DNA from: Halomonas eurihalina
GTDB taxonomy: Bacteria > Pseudomonadota > Gammaproteobacteria > Pseudomonadales > Halomonadaceae
Assembly (NCBI RefSeq): GCF_008274785.1
Contig: NZ_VTPU01000016.1
Span: 25,536 to 89,535 of the forward strand
Direction: 5' to 3'
Length of the DNA stretch: 64,000 nt
Positions 43,071 to 52,053 of this stretch are shown here, in pieces. Every line of letters starts with the position of its first letter. Position 1 is the stretch's first letter. A program made the position numbers and the translations under genes. Under the pieces are notes generated by a model. That model was not told the origin of the DNA and did no database searches. It was given only the letters and a program-made list of their open reading frames with translations.

Positions 43071-43880
43071 TCAGCCTCCGGTCACCGGGGGAAAGAAGGC
43101 CACTTCGTCATCGGCGGTCAGCGGCGTGACGCCTCCCGCCATGACCTGGTTGACGGCACACAGCACACGGCCCTCGTCGAGTCCGGCGAAGCGTGCATCC
43201 ATCTCTTTCAGCACCGTCTTGAGGCCGTTGATGTCGGCGCTCTCGAGTCGCTCGAAGGGCACCGCTACTTCTCCGACACCGAGACGCTCGCGAAGCTCCG
43301 CCAGACACTTGACGCGCACGCAGGGCTCGCCGAGGTCGCAGCGCACGCCCAGGGACACTTCACCGCTGGCCCCCTCGCCCGTGACGATGGGCGAAGGCTC
43401 GGCCGGGGCTGCACGACGATAATCGCCAGAGACGCCGCCACTTTTCTCGTCCAGGCGGATGGCGCCGATTTCCATGTCCTTGTCCACCGCCTTGCACATA
43501 TCGTAGAGCGTCAGGCAGGCCACGGAAACCGCCGTCAGCGCTTCCATCTCGACGCCTGTACGGCCGTTCAGCCGGCAGCGCGCGGTGACATGCACCCCTC
43601 CTGTGGCCTCGTCGAGCCGGAAATCGACCTCGACCTTGGACAAGGGCAGCGCATGACACAGGGGAATCAGCTCATGGGTTCGCTTGGCGGCCTGAATGGC
43701 AGCGATACGCGCCGTGGCCAGGACATCGCCCTTGGGCAGACTGCCCTCGGCCAGCAATTGCAATGTCGCCTGCCGCATATGGATGAAGCCGGAGGCACTG
43801 GCCTCCCGGCGACTCTCGGGCTTGTCGGCCACATCGACCATGCGGGCCTCGCCGCGCGCGTTGAGATGGGTCAAGGTCAT
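43071..43880 (-). CDS. moaC: MoaC-MoaD fusion: cyclic pyranopterin synthase plus molybdopterin synthase sulfur carrier
   Basis: 269 residues. Residues 1 to about 162 are a complete MoaC ([31 protein letters not shown] in two pieces, and [24 protein letters not shown]). After a linker ([16 protein letters not shown]), residues about 180-269 are a complete MoaD: VRCLAEL-type beta-grasp opening ([12 protein letters not shown]), [29 protein letters not shown] with the terminal Gly-Gly needed for thiocarboxylation. The reading frame is continuous with no stop or frameshift. Normally these are two genes. Confidence 0.93.
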   Translation of the reverse strand: MTLTHLNARGEARMVDVADKPESRREASASGFIHMRQATLQLLAEGSLPKGDVLATARIAAIQAAKRTHELIPLCHALPLSKVEVDFRLDEATGGVHVTARCRLNGRTGVEMEALTAVSVACLTLYDMCKAVDKDMEIGAIRLDEKSGGVSGDYRRAAPAEPSPIVTGEGASGEVSLGVRCDLGEPCVRVKCLAELRERLGVGEVAVPFERLESADINGLKTVLKEMDARFAGLDEGRVLCAVNQVMAGGVTPLTADDEVAFFPPVTGG

Positions 43881-43966
43881 GGATTCAATGCCTCATGACA
43901 GTCACGGTAGAGATTGGGTGGCCACCTATTTGATGGCCTCGTCGATGACTTCGCAGCAGGATAACG

Positions 43967-44548
43967 TCATGCCTCCCCGGCCCGTGGCGCACGTTCGGAC
44001 GGCCAGCGCGCCGGCCAAGCCGCCACCCAGTCAACCAGAGCACCGAGGTCGTCAAGATCCAGCCGCTCGACACCGGCCGGGGGCTGAGCGCCTCCCTTGG
44101 CGGCCACGGCCTTGATCCAGGGGTCCTGCGCGGCGCGCGGCGGCTTGCCCAGTTCGCTCCGGTACAGTTCCAGCTTGGGCAGTGGCCAGGCCTTGAAGCC
44201 CTCCACCAGGATCAGATCCGGCGCCTGCGGGCGCACCATCTCGATCAGTTGCGCCAGATCCGCTTCCTCTCGATCCGGGGTCTCCAGCATCATCGCGATC
44301 CGCGCCCGGGAGGCCACCAGCATCGGCGTCGCCCCGGCCTGACGTAGGCGGTGGCTATCCTTGCCGGGCTGATCGACATCGAAGTCGTGATGGGCATGCT
44401 TGATCACCGCCACCCGCAGGCCGCGCTGCCGCAAGGCGGGCAGTAATTGCTCGAGCAAAGTCGTCTTGCCCGTTCCACTCCAGGCGGCGATTCCCAGCAA
44501 GGCAGGCGTTTCGGGCAATGCCAGTGTCATGGGCACTAGATCGGTCAT
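43967..44548 (-). CDS. mobB: Molybdopterin-guanine dinucleotide biosynthesis adaptor MobB
   Basis: 193 residues with an N-terminal P-loop GIAAWSGTGKTTLLEQLLPAL, then VAVIKHAHHDFDVDQPGKDSHRLR and LILVEGFKAWPLPKLELYR, the standard MobB motifs. It is a GTP-binding helper for MobA. The start overlaps the mobA stop as ATGA; a second ATG lies 18 bp in. Confidence 0.94.
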   Translation of the reverse strand: MTDLVPMTLALPETPALLGIAAWSGTGKTTLLEQLLPALRQRGLRVAVIKHAHHDFDVDQPGKDSHRLRQAGATPMLVASRARIAMMLETPDREEADLAQLIEMVRPQAPDLILVEGFKAWPLPKLELYRSELGKPPRAAQDPWIKAVAAKGGAQPPAGVERLDLDDLGALVDWVAAWPARWPSERAPRAGEA

Positions 44549-45150
44549 GGCGATGCCGCCTCCTTGCCGAGTTCACGTGCCAGACGCTGCCGCTCGGCAT
44601 CGGTATTGAGATTGGCGAAAGCCTCGGGGCAGTCGGAAACATCGGCCCAGACGCGCTCATGCCGGGCCTGCCAGGTTTCGACCTTGCGCACGCCCTCGGC
44701 CAGGCAACGCGCCAGATCGTCGGCCAGGGCAACACGCACCAAGGCCACCACCGGATGGGCGCGAAGCCCGTCATGGGCCACGGCAATGTCGGCCTCGCCG
44801 ATGGCCGCGACCAGACGGGCAACGAGCGTGCGCGGCAATGCCGGCGCATCGCACGGCACGACCACCAACCAGGACGTATGGGCGGCACGCAGACCACTGT
44901 AGAGGCCCATCAGCGGTCCCTGATAGCCGGGCTCGATATCCTCGACGACTCGATCGGCCAACGGGGCATAGGCCTCATGATGCCGATTGGCAGTAATCAG
45001 CAGCTCGCTCACGTGGTCACGCAGCACGTCGCCGGCATGGGTCACCAAGGGGCGACCGAGAAAGGGTTCGAGCCCCTTGTCGCGCCCCTTCATGCGGCTA
45101 CCCCGACCACCGGCCAGTACCAGGCCGGTCAGGTCGTCGCGACGAATCAT
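44545..45150 (-). CDS. mobA: Molybdenum cofactor guanylyltransferase
   Basis: 201 residues from the ATG after CAGGAGA. The nucleotidyltransferase signature LVLAGGRGSRMKGRDKGLEPFLGRPL is at the N-terminus and WLVVVPCDAPALP marks the metal-binding Asp. It attaches GMP to Mo-molybdopterin. It is the first gene of the cofactor operon and divergent from the XRE/cupin regulator. Confidence 0.95.
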   Translation of the reverse strand: MIRRDDLTGLVLAGGRGSRMKGRDKGLEPFLGRPLVTHAGDVLRDHVSELLITANRHHEAYAPLADRVVEDIEPGYQGPLMGLYSGLRAAHTSWLVVVPCDAPALPRTLVARLVAAIGEADIAVAHDGLRAHPVVALVRVALADDLARCLAEGVRKVETWQARHERVWADVSDCPEAFANLNTDAERQRLARELGKEAASP

Positions 45151-45314
45151 GACGTCTCCTGCGTTGGGTAATACTCTGGTCATGATGCCTTACCCAGCGA
45201 CTCGGTGCCATGGCTCCAGGCCTCGATGGTGACCCGAAGGCGCCCGAGCGGGTATCATGCGTCAAGAATTTTCCACAATGCAGGATGGCGGCAACGCCGC
45301 TCACGGGACACAGG

Positions 45315-45917
45315 ATGGAAGAAGGATTCGACGTCGGGGCACGTTTGCGCCAGCTCCGACAGGAACGACAGCTCTCGCAGCGCGAACTCGCCAAGCGCGC
45401 CCAGGTCACCAACAGCACCATCTCGTTGATCGAGCAGAACAGCGTCAGTCCCTCGGTCAGCTCGCTGAAGAAAATACTCGACGCCTTGCCGGTCTCGATC
45501 ACTGCCTTCTTCGCCGGGGAAGAGCCCAGCCACCCGCGCCCCTTCTACAAGGCCGAGGAACTCACCGAGATCGGCGATGGCGTACTGTCGTGGCGCTTGG
45601 TGGCGGCACGCCGCCCCGACCGACGCATGTCGGTGCTGCATGAGCGCTACCCGCCCGGCGCCGACAGCGGCGAGGACATGCTCGAGCACGACGGCGAAGA
45701 AGGCGGCGTGGTCATCTCCGGCCACATCGAAATCACGGTCAACGGCGAGGTCGCGGTTCTCTCGGCCGGCGATGCCTACTACTTCGACTCCCGGCTTCCC
45801 CACCGCTTCCGCAATGCGGGCGACACCGAATGCATGATCGTCAGCGCCAACACACCGCCCTCCTTCTCGGATGGCGGCGAAGTGCTGCATCACGGGCAAA
45901 GTGGCACCGAGGGCTGA
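45315..45917 (+). CDS. XRE-family regulator with cupin sensor domain (PuuR-like)
   Basis: 200 residues. The helix-turn-helix at 8-62 is RLRQLRQERQLSQRELAKRA and NSTISLIEQNSVSPSVSSLK. A cupin barrel at about 110-185 has the GGVVISGHIEITVNGEVAVL and DAYYFDSRLPHRFRNAG strands with candidate metal ligands. PuuR-type members control polyamine or amino-acid catabolism; no such target is adjacent here. It starts with GGGACAGG upstream of the chosen ATG. Confidence 0.85.
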   Translation: MEEGFDVGARLRQLRQERQLSQRELAKRAQVTNSTISLIEQNSVSPSVSSLKKILDALPVSITAFFAGEEPSHPRPFYKAEELTEIGDGVLSWRLVAARRPDRRMSVLHERYPPGADSGEDMLEHDGEEGGVVISGHIEITVNGEVAVLSAGDAYYFDSRLPHRFRNAGDTECMIVSANTPPSFSDGGEVLHHGQSGTEG

Positions 45918-45952
45918 GCCCACCGTTCTCTCGGCCCTTTTCCTCAGCTCTT

Positions 45953-47203
45953 TCAGCGTCCTTCTTCAGAGGGCTCGGGCGGCAACAGCCAATTAAGCCC
46001 AATGCCGACCAACGCCGCGAGACTGACGCCCTGCAGGGTGAACTGGCCATCGCCAAACTGCATGCCGCCGATGCCGAATACCAGAATCAGCGACACCACC
46101 ACCAGGTTGCGCGAGGCGGTCAAGGCGCTGCCCGCTCGCACCAGGGTATTCATGCCCACCACGGCGATGGAACCGAACAACAGCGTCATGATGCCGCCCA
46201 TCACCGGCGCCGGAATGGTCTGTAGCAAGGCCCCCAGCTTGCCGAGAAAGGACAGCACGATGGCGATGGCCGCGGTGACCAGCATGATGCGCGGATTGAA
46301 GGCTCGCGTCAGAGTGACGGCGCCGGTCACCTCGGAATAGGTGGTGTTGGGCGGCCCCCCGAACAACGCCGCCGCGCAGGTCGCCAGGCCGTCGCCCAGC
46401 AGAGTGCGATGCAGGCCCGGCTTTTCGAGGTAGTGGCGGCGCGTTACCGATCCAATGGCAATCATGTCGCCGATGTGTTCCACCGCCGGTGCGATGGCCA
46501 CCGGAATCATGAACAGCACCGCTGCCCAATGGAAGGTCGGCGCCGTGAACTCGGGCAGCGCCAACCAGGACGCCTCGTGGACCGGCGTGAAATCCACCAC
46601 GCCCATCACCATCGACAGTACATAGCCGGTCACGATGCCGCCCATGATCGGTACCAAGCGGATCAGGCCACGGCCGAAGACCGCCAGCACCAGGGTCACC
46701 AGCAGGCTCGCCATGGACAGGGTGATGGCACGCCCGTAGCCGATGGTCTCACTGGTCTGGCCGGTCGCCATGTCGACCGCCACCGGCGCCAGCGCCAGGC
46801 CGATGACCATGATCACCGGCCCGACCACCACCGGCGGAAGCAGCCGATGCAGCCAGGCGGTGCCCTTGAGCCTCACTAGTTGGGAAATCAAGACATAGAC
46901 CAGGCCGGCCGCCAACAAGCCGCCCAGGGTGGCGGAAATGCCGAAGCTTTTCACCGAACTCTGGATCGGCGCGATGAAGGCAAAGGACGAGGCCAGAAAC
47001 ACCGGCACGCTGACACCCGTGACGGAATGAAAGAGCAAGGTGCCGACACCGGCGGTGAACAACGCCACATTCGGGTCCAGGCCAGTGAGCAGCGGCACCA
47101 GTACCAGGGCGCCAAAGGCCACGAAAAGCATCTGGGCGCCCACCAGCAAGGTGCGCAGCGGAGTATCGGTCGGCATGGCCGAGGCCGTCGTGTCGTCGGT
47201 CAT
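45953..47203 (-). CDS. uraA: NCS2-family uracil permease
   Basis: 416 residues, about 14 membrane segments. UraA-type features include FGALVLVPLLTGLDPNVALF near the start, SVPVFLASSFAFIAPIQ, the QH/E motif regions IAPAVEHIGDMIAIG and GGPPNTTYSEVTGAVTLTRAF. It imports uracil by proton symport. It feeds the uracil phosphoribosyltransferase encoded 8 kb away. Start chosen at MTDDTT. Confidence 0.92.
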   Translation of the reverse strand: MTDDTTASAMPTDTPLRTLLVGAQMLFVAFGALVLVPLLTGLDPNVALFTAGVGTLLFHSVTGVSVPVFLASSFAFIAPIQSSVKSFGISATLGGLLAAGLVYVLISQLVRLKGTAWLHRLLPPVVVGPVIMVIGLALAPVAVDMATGQTSETIGYGRAITLSMASLLVTLVLAVFGRGLIRLVPIMGGIVTGYVLSMVMGVVDFTPVHEASWLALPEFTAPTFHWAAVLFMIPVAIAPAVEHIGDMIAIGSVTRRHYLEKPGLHRTLLGDGLATCAAALFGGPPNTTYSEVTGAVTLTRAFNPRIMLVTAAIAIVLSFLGKLGALLQTIPAPVMGGIMTLLFGSIAVVGMNTLVRAGSALTASRNLVVVSLILVFGIGGMQFGDGQFTLQGVSLAALVGIGLNWLLPPEPSEEGR

Positions 47204-47298
47204 CGGAAGAGGCTCCTGGCATGGGCGGGAGAAAGCAAACGCGCGGCATTCTAACAACCCCGAACGTTAAAAGCGCAGCCTGCCGGGGCAGCGCAAAT

Positions 47299-48930
47299 TT
47301 AGACGGAGTCGGCCTCGATCTCCCCCGCCTCGACCGACCAGTACTCCTCCAATCGCTGCTGTGCCGCCTCGCCGAACAGGATCGTGCAGGCTTCCTCGAG
47401 GCCCGGCGAGTCGCGCAGCATGGCTCGGGGCACCACCTGCTCCACCTTGGAACGCCGTCTCAGGAAGTCCTCGAGGCGCGTGACCATTTCACGCCGTCGA
47501 ATCAACTCGAACTCGCAACGCAGATAGTCGGCTCCCTCGATGAGTCGCTCGCCCTGGCGCGGGTCTCGATGAATCGCCTCGAGCAGGTCCATGGCCTTCA
47601 GGCCATAGCGTCGCCACAGGCGTGTACTCAAGGGTTCGATGGCCTGTTCGTCGGTACGCTCGTCGAGCGCCATCAGGCGCGCCCGATGCAGGAAAGCCTC
47701 GCGAACCGAGGCCGGCGGCTCGCCGTACCAGCGATAGTCGGGATACGCCACCTCGACGCCCAGCCGCTGCACCGTCGCCACGACTTCCTCGCCGACATTC
47801 AGGCAATCGGTGAGCTTTCCGCCGAAGATACTCAGGTGCCGCCCTGGCTCATCAACGTCGATGGCATGCTTGCGCGACAGATTGAGAAAGTCGCGGTCGC
47901 CTCCCCCATTCGGCTTGACGGCCAGCGGCCGAACACCGCAACGGGTGGCAATGACATCCTGCTCGTTCAGCGGCGTCGTCAGCGCCAGCCGCTTGTTGAT
48001 GTTGTCGAGCACGAAGCTCATATCCTCGTCGGTGACCTCGACCTCAGGGCCGTCAACCCGGGTATCGGTCGTCCCGATGCAGGTGCGGGGCCCCATGGGA
48101 ATGACGAAGAACAACCGGCCATCATCGTCGAAGAAGGCCAGGATCCGCCGACTCTCGGTCAGCCGGGGCACGATCAGGTGGATGCCCTTGGAAAAGACGT
48201 GGCGATGCTCGGTGGCCTGATGTGTCAGCCGGTTGTGCTCATCGACCCACGGGCCGGCCGCATTGATCAGGACCCGGGAACGCACCTCGAAGGTCGTGCC
48301 CGCGATGCGATCGCGCACCTGGATGACCCAGAGATCGCCCTCTCGCCGAGCGCCCAGCGACTCGACATAATTGGCGGCCACGGCCCCGTAATCCAGGGCG
48401 CTGCGCACAAAATTGAAGACGAAACGCGCATCGTTGTCGTGCAGATAGGCGTCGGAATACTCGAACCCTCCCAGCGCGTTCCCGGTCTCGATGACCGGCT
48501 CGCGGGCCTTGAGAGCCGCGGGGCGCAGATAATGCGGCAGGCGCGTGAAACCGCTTCCCATCAGCCAATAGAGCCAGGTGCCGAACCAGGGCACCAGGGG
48601 ATGGTGACGAAAGCCCCGTTCGATGGTCGTCAGAAAGCGGATCTCGCGCACCGCGGAGGGATAATTCTTGAGCAGATGATTGCGGCTCTTGCAGAGCTTG
48701 CGCACCAGGGAAAACTCCCCGCTTTCCATGTACTTGATGCCTCCCCATACCAGGTTGGAGGAGTGCATGCTGGTGCCGCCAGCGAAATCGCCGCGATCGA
48801 TCAGCGCCACATCGACGCCCTTGCCGCTGAGCGCCGCGGCCGCCGAGGCACCATTGATGCCGCCGCCGACGATCAGGACATCGAAGACCTGCTCGTCCAG
48901 TCGGCGTAGATTGTCATCACGAAGTTGCAT
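47299..48930 (-). CDS. glpD: Aerobic glycerol-3-phosphate dehydrogenase
   Basis: 543 residues with the FAD-binding VLIVGGGINGASAAAALSG, ALIDRGDFAGGTSMHSSNLV, the second FAD segment RVLINAAGPWVDEH, the substrate region IGTTDTRVDG and a C-terminal helical domain. It oxidises glycerol-3-phosphate to DHAP and passes electrons to quinone at the membrane. It is the last gene of the glycerol operon, downstream of the ABC importer. glpK is absent from the window. AAGGGGCC precedes the start. Confidence 0.95.
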   Translation of the reverse strand: MQLRDDNLRRLDEQVFDVLIVGGGINGASAAAALSGKGVDVALIDRGDFAGGTSMHSSNLVWGGIKYMESGEFSLVRKLCKSRNHLLKNYPSAVREIRFLTTIERGFRHHPLVPWFGTWLYWLMGSGFTRLPHYLRPAALKAREPVIETGNALGGFEYSDAYLHDNDARFVFNFVRSALDYGAVAANYVESLGARREGDLWVIQVRDRIAGTTFEVRSRVLINAAGPWVDEHNRLTHQATEHRHVFSKGIHLIVPRLTESRRILAFFDDDGRLFFVIPMGPRTCIGTTDTRVDGPEVEVTDEDMSFVLDNINKRLALTTPLNEQDVIATRCGVRPLAVKPNGGGDRDFLNLSRKHAIDVDEPGRHLSIFGGKLTDCLNVGEEVVATVQRLGVEVAYPDYRWYGEPPASVREAFLHRARLMALDERTDEQAIEPLSTRLWRRYGLKAMDLLEAIHRDPRQGERLIEGADYLRCEFELIRRREMVTRLEDFLRRRSKVEQVVPRAMLRDSPGLEEACTILFGEAAQQRLEEYWSVEAGEIEADSV

Positions 48931-48950
48931 ATCAGGCCCCTTGAAAGACA

Positions 48951-48983
48951 AAGACCCCACCCGGCATCGCCGAGCGGGGTCTT
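48951..48983 (-). terminator. Attenuator-like stem-loop between the glycerol-binding protein gene and glpD
   Basis: AAGACCCC / GGGGTCTT (8 bp) with an inner CGGC-ATC-GCCG helix lies between the binding-protein gene and glpD. On the minus strand it is followed by a broken T-tract (TTTGTCTTT). It would reduce rather than abolish read-through, lowering glpD relative to the transporter (inference). Confidence 0.5.
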
Positions 48984-49054
48984 CCCGTTCAGGCAACCGG
49001 TCACACTGCCTGGTTTCAGAGTTTGCCGAGGCAGCAGGCCTCGGCGGGATTCAA

Positions 49055-50794
49055 TCAGCGTGTACCGGCGGCCACCCACTCCTCCATCATCTCGTCATAG
49101 GGAACCGTCTTCCCTTGCGGCATCTCATCGTCCAGCTTGGGCTTGGGCGCGCCAGGCTGGGAGAGCCAGTACTCGGGGTCACGCTCGTCATTGAGCTTGG
49201 GCTCGAAGGTCGAGAACACCTTGGCCCGCGCCAGGCGCAGCATGATGTTGTCGAGGTCGCCGGCCAGATTGTCGAGCGCTTCCTGAGGCGAGATATCGCC
49301 GCTGACCGCGGGCGACAGATTCTGCCACCACAGCGGCGCCATGCGCGGGTAATCGGGCACGTTGGTGGAAGATGGCGTCCACATGGACTCGTTGGGGCTG
49401 CGATAGAACTCCACCAGACCGCCCAGTTTCGGCGCCATTTCGGTCATCTGATCGGAGAAGATGTCCGACTCGCGAATCGGCGTCAGGCCGGCCATCAGCT
49501 TCTCCAGCGACACCGTCTTGGAGACCGTGAACTGGGCGAACAGCCAGGCTGCGGTACGACGATCCTCGGGGGTGGAATCAAAGAAGGTCCAGGCCCCCAC
49601 GTCCTGGTAGCCGACCTTCATGCCCTCTTCCCAGTATGGGCCGGTCGGCGACGGCGCCATGCGCCACTTGGGATTGCCCTCATCATCGGTCACGGCCACA
49701 TCCGGATCGGTCATGTCGGCAGTGAAAGCGGTGTACCAGAAGATCTGCTGGGCGATGTTGCCCTGCGCCGGCACCGGCCCCGCCTCGCCGAAGGTCATGC
49801 CCTGGGCCTCGGGCGGCGCATAGTCGCGCAGCCAGTCGACCATCTTGGTCACTGCGAACACCGAGGCCGGCGAATTGGTCGCCCCGCCACGACTTACGCT
49901 GGCCCCCACCGGGCGACTCTGTTCGTCGACGCGAATGCCCCAGTCGTCGACCGGATTGCCGAACGGCACACCGGGACTGCCCATGCCGGCCATGGAGAGC
50001 CAGGAGTCGTGGAAACGCCAGCCCAGCGACGGGTCGCGACGACCGTAGTCCATATGGCCATAGACTTTCTCGCCATCGAGCTCACCGACATGCTCGCTGA
50101 AGAACTCGGCGATGTCTTCATAGGCTGTCCAGTTGACCGGTACCCCCAGGTCGTAGCCATAGATGTCGCGGAACTGCTTCTGGAGATCCTCGCGCTGGAA
50201 CCAGTCGTAACGGAACCAGTAGAGGTTGGCAAACTGCTGGTCGGGCAACTGATACAGGTTGCCGTCCGGCCCGGTGGTGTACTGGATGCCGAGGAAGTCA
50301 TCGAGATCCAGGGTCGGCAGTGTGTAATCCTTCCATTCGTTGGCCATCGCCTCGGTCAGATTGACGGTGGTGCCATAACGAATATGGGTGCCGATAGCGT
50401 CGGAATCGTTGACGTAGCCGTCGTAGATATTGCGACCCGACTGCATCTGGGTCTGCATATTCTGGACGACATCGCCCTCGCCGATGATGTTGTGAGTGAG
50501 TTCGATGCCGGTCAGCTCGCGGAAGGCCTTGGCCAGCACATCGCGTTCATAAGTATGCGTGGTCAGGCCTTCGGCCACGGTGTTGATTTCCATGCCACGG
50601 AAGGGTTCGGCCGCCTTGGCGAACCACTCCAGCTCGGCGATCTGTTCTTCGCGGCTGAGCGTCGAATTCTGAAAGACCTCGTCCACCAGGCGCTCGATCG
50701 TCGCGCTGGTGTCCCCGTCGGCGGCGTGCAGGTGGCCGCTGGCCAGGAAGACCCCGGCGGCCAGTAGAGAGAGTCGCGTTCTTGTCGCTTTCAT
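49055..50794 (-). CDS. glpV: Glycerol ABC transporter substrate-binding protein (GlpV-like)
   Basis: 579 residues, unusually long for a solute-binding protein but in line with GlpV. A signal peptide (LSLLAAGVFLASGHLHA) is followed by ERLVDEVFQNSTLSREEQIAE and ITVAEGLTTHTYERD-type SBP_bac_1 features, with many Trp/Tyr residues. The adjacent permease pair, two ATPases, DUF2160 protein and glpD match the glycerol transporter of rhizobia and pseudomonads. Ligand assignment rests on that context. Confidence 0.88.
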   Translation of the reverse strand: MKATRTRLSLLAAGVFLASGHLHAADGDTSATIERLVDEVFQNSTLSREEQIAELEWFAKAAEPFRGMEINTVAEGLTTHTYERDVLAKAFRELTGIELTHNIIGEGDVVQNMQTQMQSGRNIYDGYVNDSDAIGTHIRYGTTVNLTEAMANEWKDYTLPTLDLDDFLGIQYTTGPDGNLYQLPDQQFANLYWFRYDWFQREDLQKQFRDIYGYDLGVPVNWTAYEDIAEFFSEHVGELDGEKVYGHMDYGRRDPSLGWRFHDSWLSMAGMGSPGVPFGNPVDDWGIRVDEQSRPVGASVSRGGATNSPASVFAVTKMVDWLRDYAPPEAQGMTFGEAGPVPAQGNIAQQIFWYTAFTADMTDPDVAVTDDEGNPKWRMAPSPTGPYWEEGMKVGYQDVGAWTFFDSTPEDRRTAAWLFAQFTVSKTVSLEKLMAGLTPIRESDIFSDQMTEMAPKLGGLVEFYRSPNESMWTPSSTNVPDYPRMAPLWWQNLSPAVSGDISPQEALDNLAGDLDNIMLRLARAKVFSTFEPKLNDERDPEYWLSQPGAPKPKLDDEMPQGKTVPYDEMMEEWVAAGTR

Positions 50795-50874
50795 ATTGAC
50801 CTCTTCTTGGTGGTTGAATCGTCCTTGATCACGTTTCCGTGTTCCCTTTTTATTCCTCTCCGTTTCCTTTCCAG

Positions 50875-51147
50875 TCATCCCCAACGCATCAGTATCAGCA
50901 TCCAGAGCACCGAGATCCCCAGGGCGGCCCAGATGCTTAGCGGGGTGAAACCAATGATGATCAAATGGATATAGGCGGCGCTGAGCAGCGAGATGAAGAA
51001 GCGATCACCGCGCGTCGTGGCGATCGGCAGAAACCCTCGGCGCTCCACCGTCGGTGAAACGACCTCCCAGACGGTCATGCCCGTCAGCATGACCGCGATG
51101 ACGATAAAGAACAGCGCCGTGGGCAAAGTCCAGACCATCCATTCCAT
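50875..51147 (-). CDS. DUF2160 small membrane protein of the glycerol transporter locus
   Basis: 90 residues with three hydrophobic helices (LPTALFFIVIAVMLTGMTVWEV, SLLSAAYIHLIIIGFTPLSI, ALGISVLWMLILMRWG) and a cytoplasmic loop RRGFLPIATTRGDRFF. It has a strong ribosome-binding site (AAGGAGG). DUF2160 proteins are regularly found between glycerol-type ABC permease and binding-protein genes; the role is unknown, perhaps an accessory subunit. Confidence 0.88.
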   Translation of the reverse strand: MEWMVWTLPTALFFIVIAVMLTGMTVWEVVSPTVERRGFLPIATTRGDRFFISLLSAAYIHLIIIGFTPLSIWAALGISVLWMLILMRWG

Positions 51148-51158
51148 GATGTCCTCCT

Positions 51159-52052
51159 TCAGGTACGGCCCAGGGCAAAGCCCTTGGCAATATGGTTGCG
51201 CACGAAGTAGACCACCAGGATGCCCGGCACGATGGTCAGCACACCGGCAGCGGAAAGCGTTCCCCAATCAATGCCCGAGGCCGTGGACGTTCGAGTCATC
51301 ACCGAGGCGATCGGCTGGGCTTCCGTCGAGGTCAGAGTTCGAGCCAGAAGCAGCTCAACCCACGAAAACATGAACAGGAAGAACAGGGTCACGCCGATCC
51401 CCGAACGAATCATCGGCAAGAAGATTCGCACGAAAAAACGCGGGAAGCTGTAACCGTCGATGAAGGCGGTTTCGTCGATTTCCTTGGGCACCCCGCTCAT
51501 GAAGCCTTCGAGAATCCAGACCGCCAACGGGATATTGAACAGGCAATGCGCCAGCGCCACAGCGACATGGGTATCGAACAGCCCCACGGTGTAGTAGAGC
51601 TGGAAATACGGCAGCAGAAAGACCGCCGGTGGCGCCATCATGTTGGTCAGCAGCCAGAAGAACAGATGCTTGTCGCCGATGAACTTATAACGGCTAAACG
51701 CATAGGCGGCGGGCAATGCCACCACCATGCTGATAGCCATGTTCATCAGCACATAGGCGATGGAATTCACATAGCCCATGTACCAGTTGGCATCACTGAA
51801 GATATTGGCGTAGTTGCCGAGCGTGAAATTCTGCGGCCAGAGCGTCAGCTCGCCGAGAATCTCGTTGTTGGTCTGAAAGGACAGATTCAGCAGCCAATAG
51901 ATCGGCAGCAACACGAAGACGATGTAGGCGGCCATCAGCAGGCCGCGACGCCAGCGTCGCGTCTGGGGGCGCGCCTTGCGGCGGCGCCGGGCATCGGCTG
52001 CGGCAGCCTGTGTGCGCACAGCGTCCGGCGTCGTGGGCATGGAATCGCTCAT
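51159..52052 (-). CDS. glpQ: Glycerol ABC transporter permease (GlpQ-like)
   Basis: 297 residues, MalG-type. It has six transmembrane helices, an N-terminal basic region (ADARRRRKARPQTRRWRR) and the EAA loop EGFMSGVPKEIDETAFIDGYSF. It pairs with the preceding permease gene (2-bp spacing). Together they form the glycerol-conducting channel. Confidence 0.92.
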   Translation of the reverse strand: MSDSMPTTPDAVRTQAAAADARRRRKARPQTRRWRRGLLMAAYIVFVLLPIYWLLNLSFQTNNEILGELTLWPQNFTLGNYANIFSDANWYMGYVNSIAYVLMNMAISMVVALPAAYAFSRYKFIGDKHLFFWLLTNMMAPPAVFLLPYFQLYYTVGLFDTHVAVALAHCLFNIPLAVWILEGFMSGVPKEIDETAFIDGYSFPRFFVRIFLPMIRSGIGVTLFFLFMFSWVELLLARTLTSTEAQPIASVMTRTSTASGIDWGTLSAAGVLTIVPGILVVYFVRNHIAKGFALGRT

Positions 52053-52053
52053 C

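Noticed and set aside
48680..50767. 695-codon plus-strand open frame opposite glpD and the glycerol-binding protein gene
   Set aside because: Both minus-strand genes are well supported; the opposite frame lacks any recognisable domain and a ribosome-binding site. Similar shadows at 3455-5095, 47221-48909, 53103-54092, 54047-55108, 58362-59249 and 62473-63960 were dropped for the same reason.
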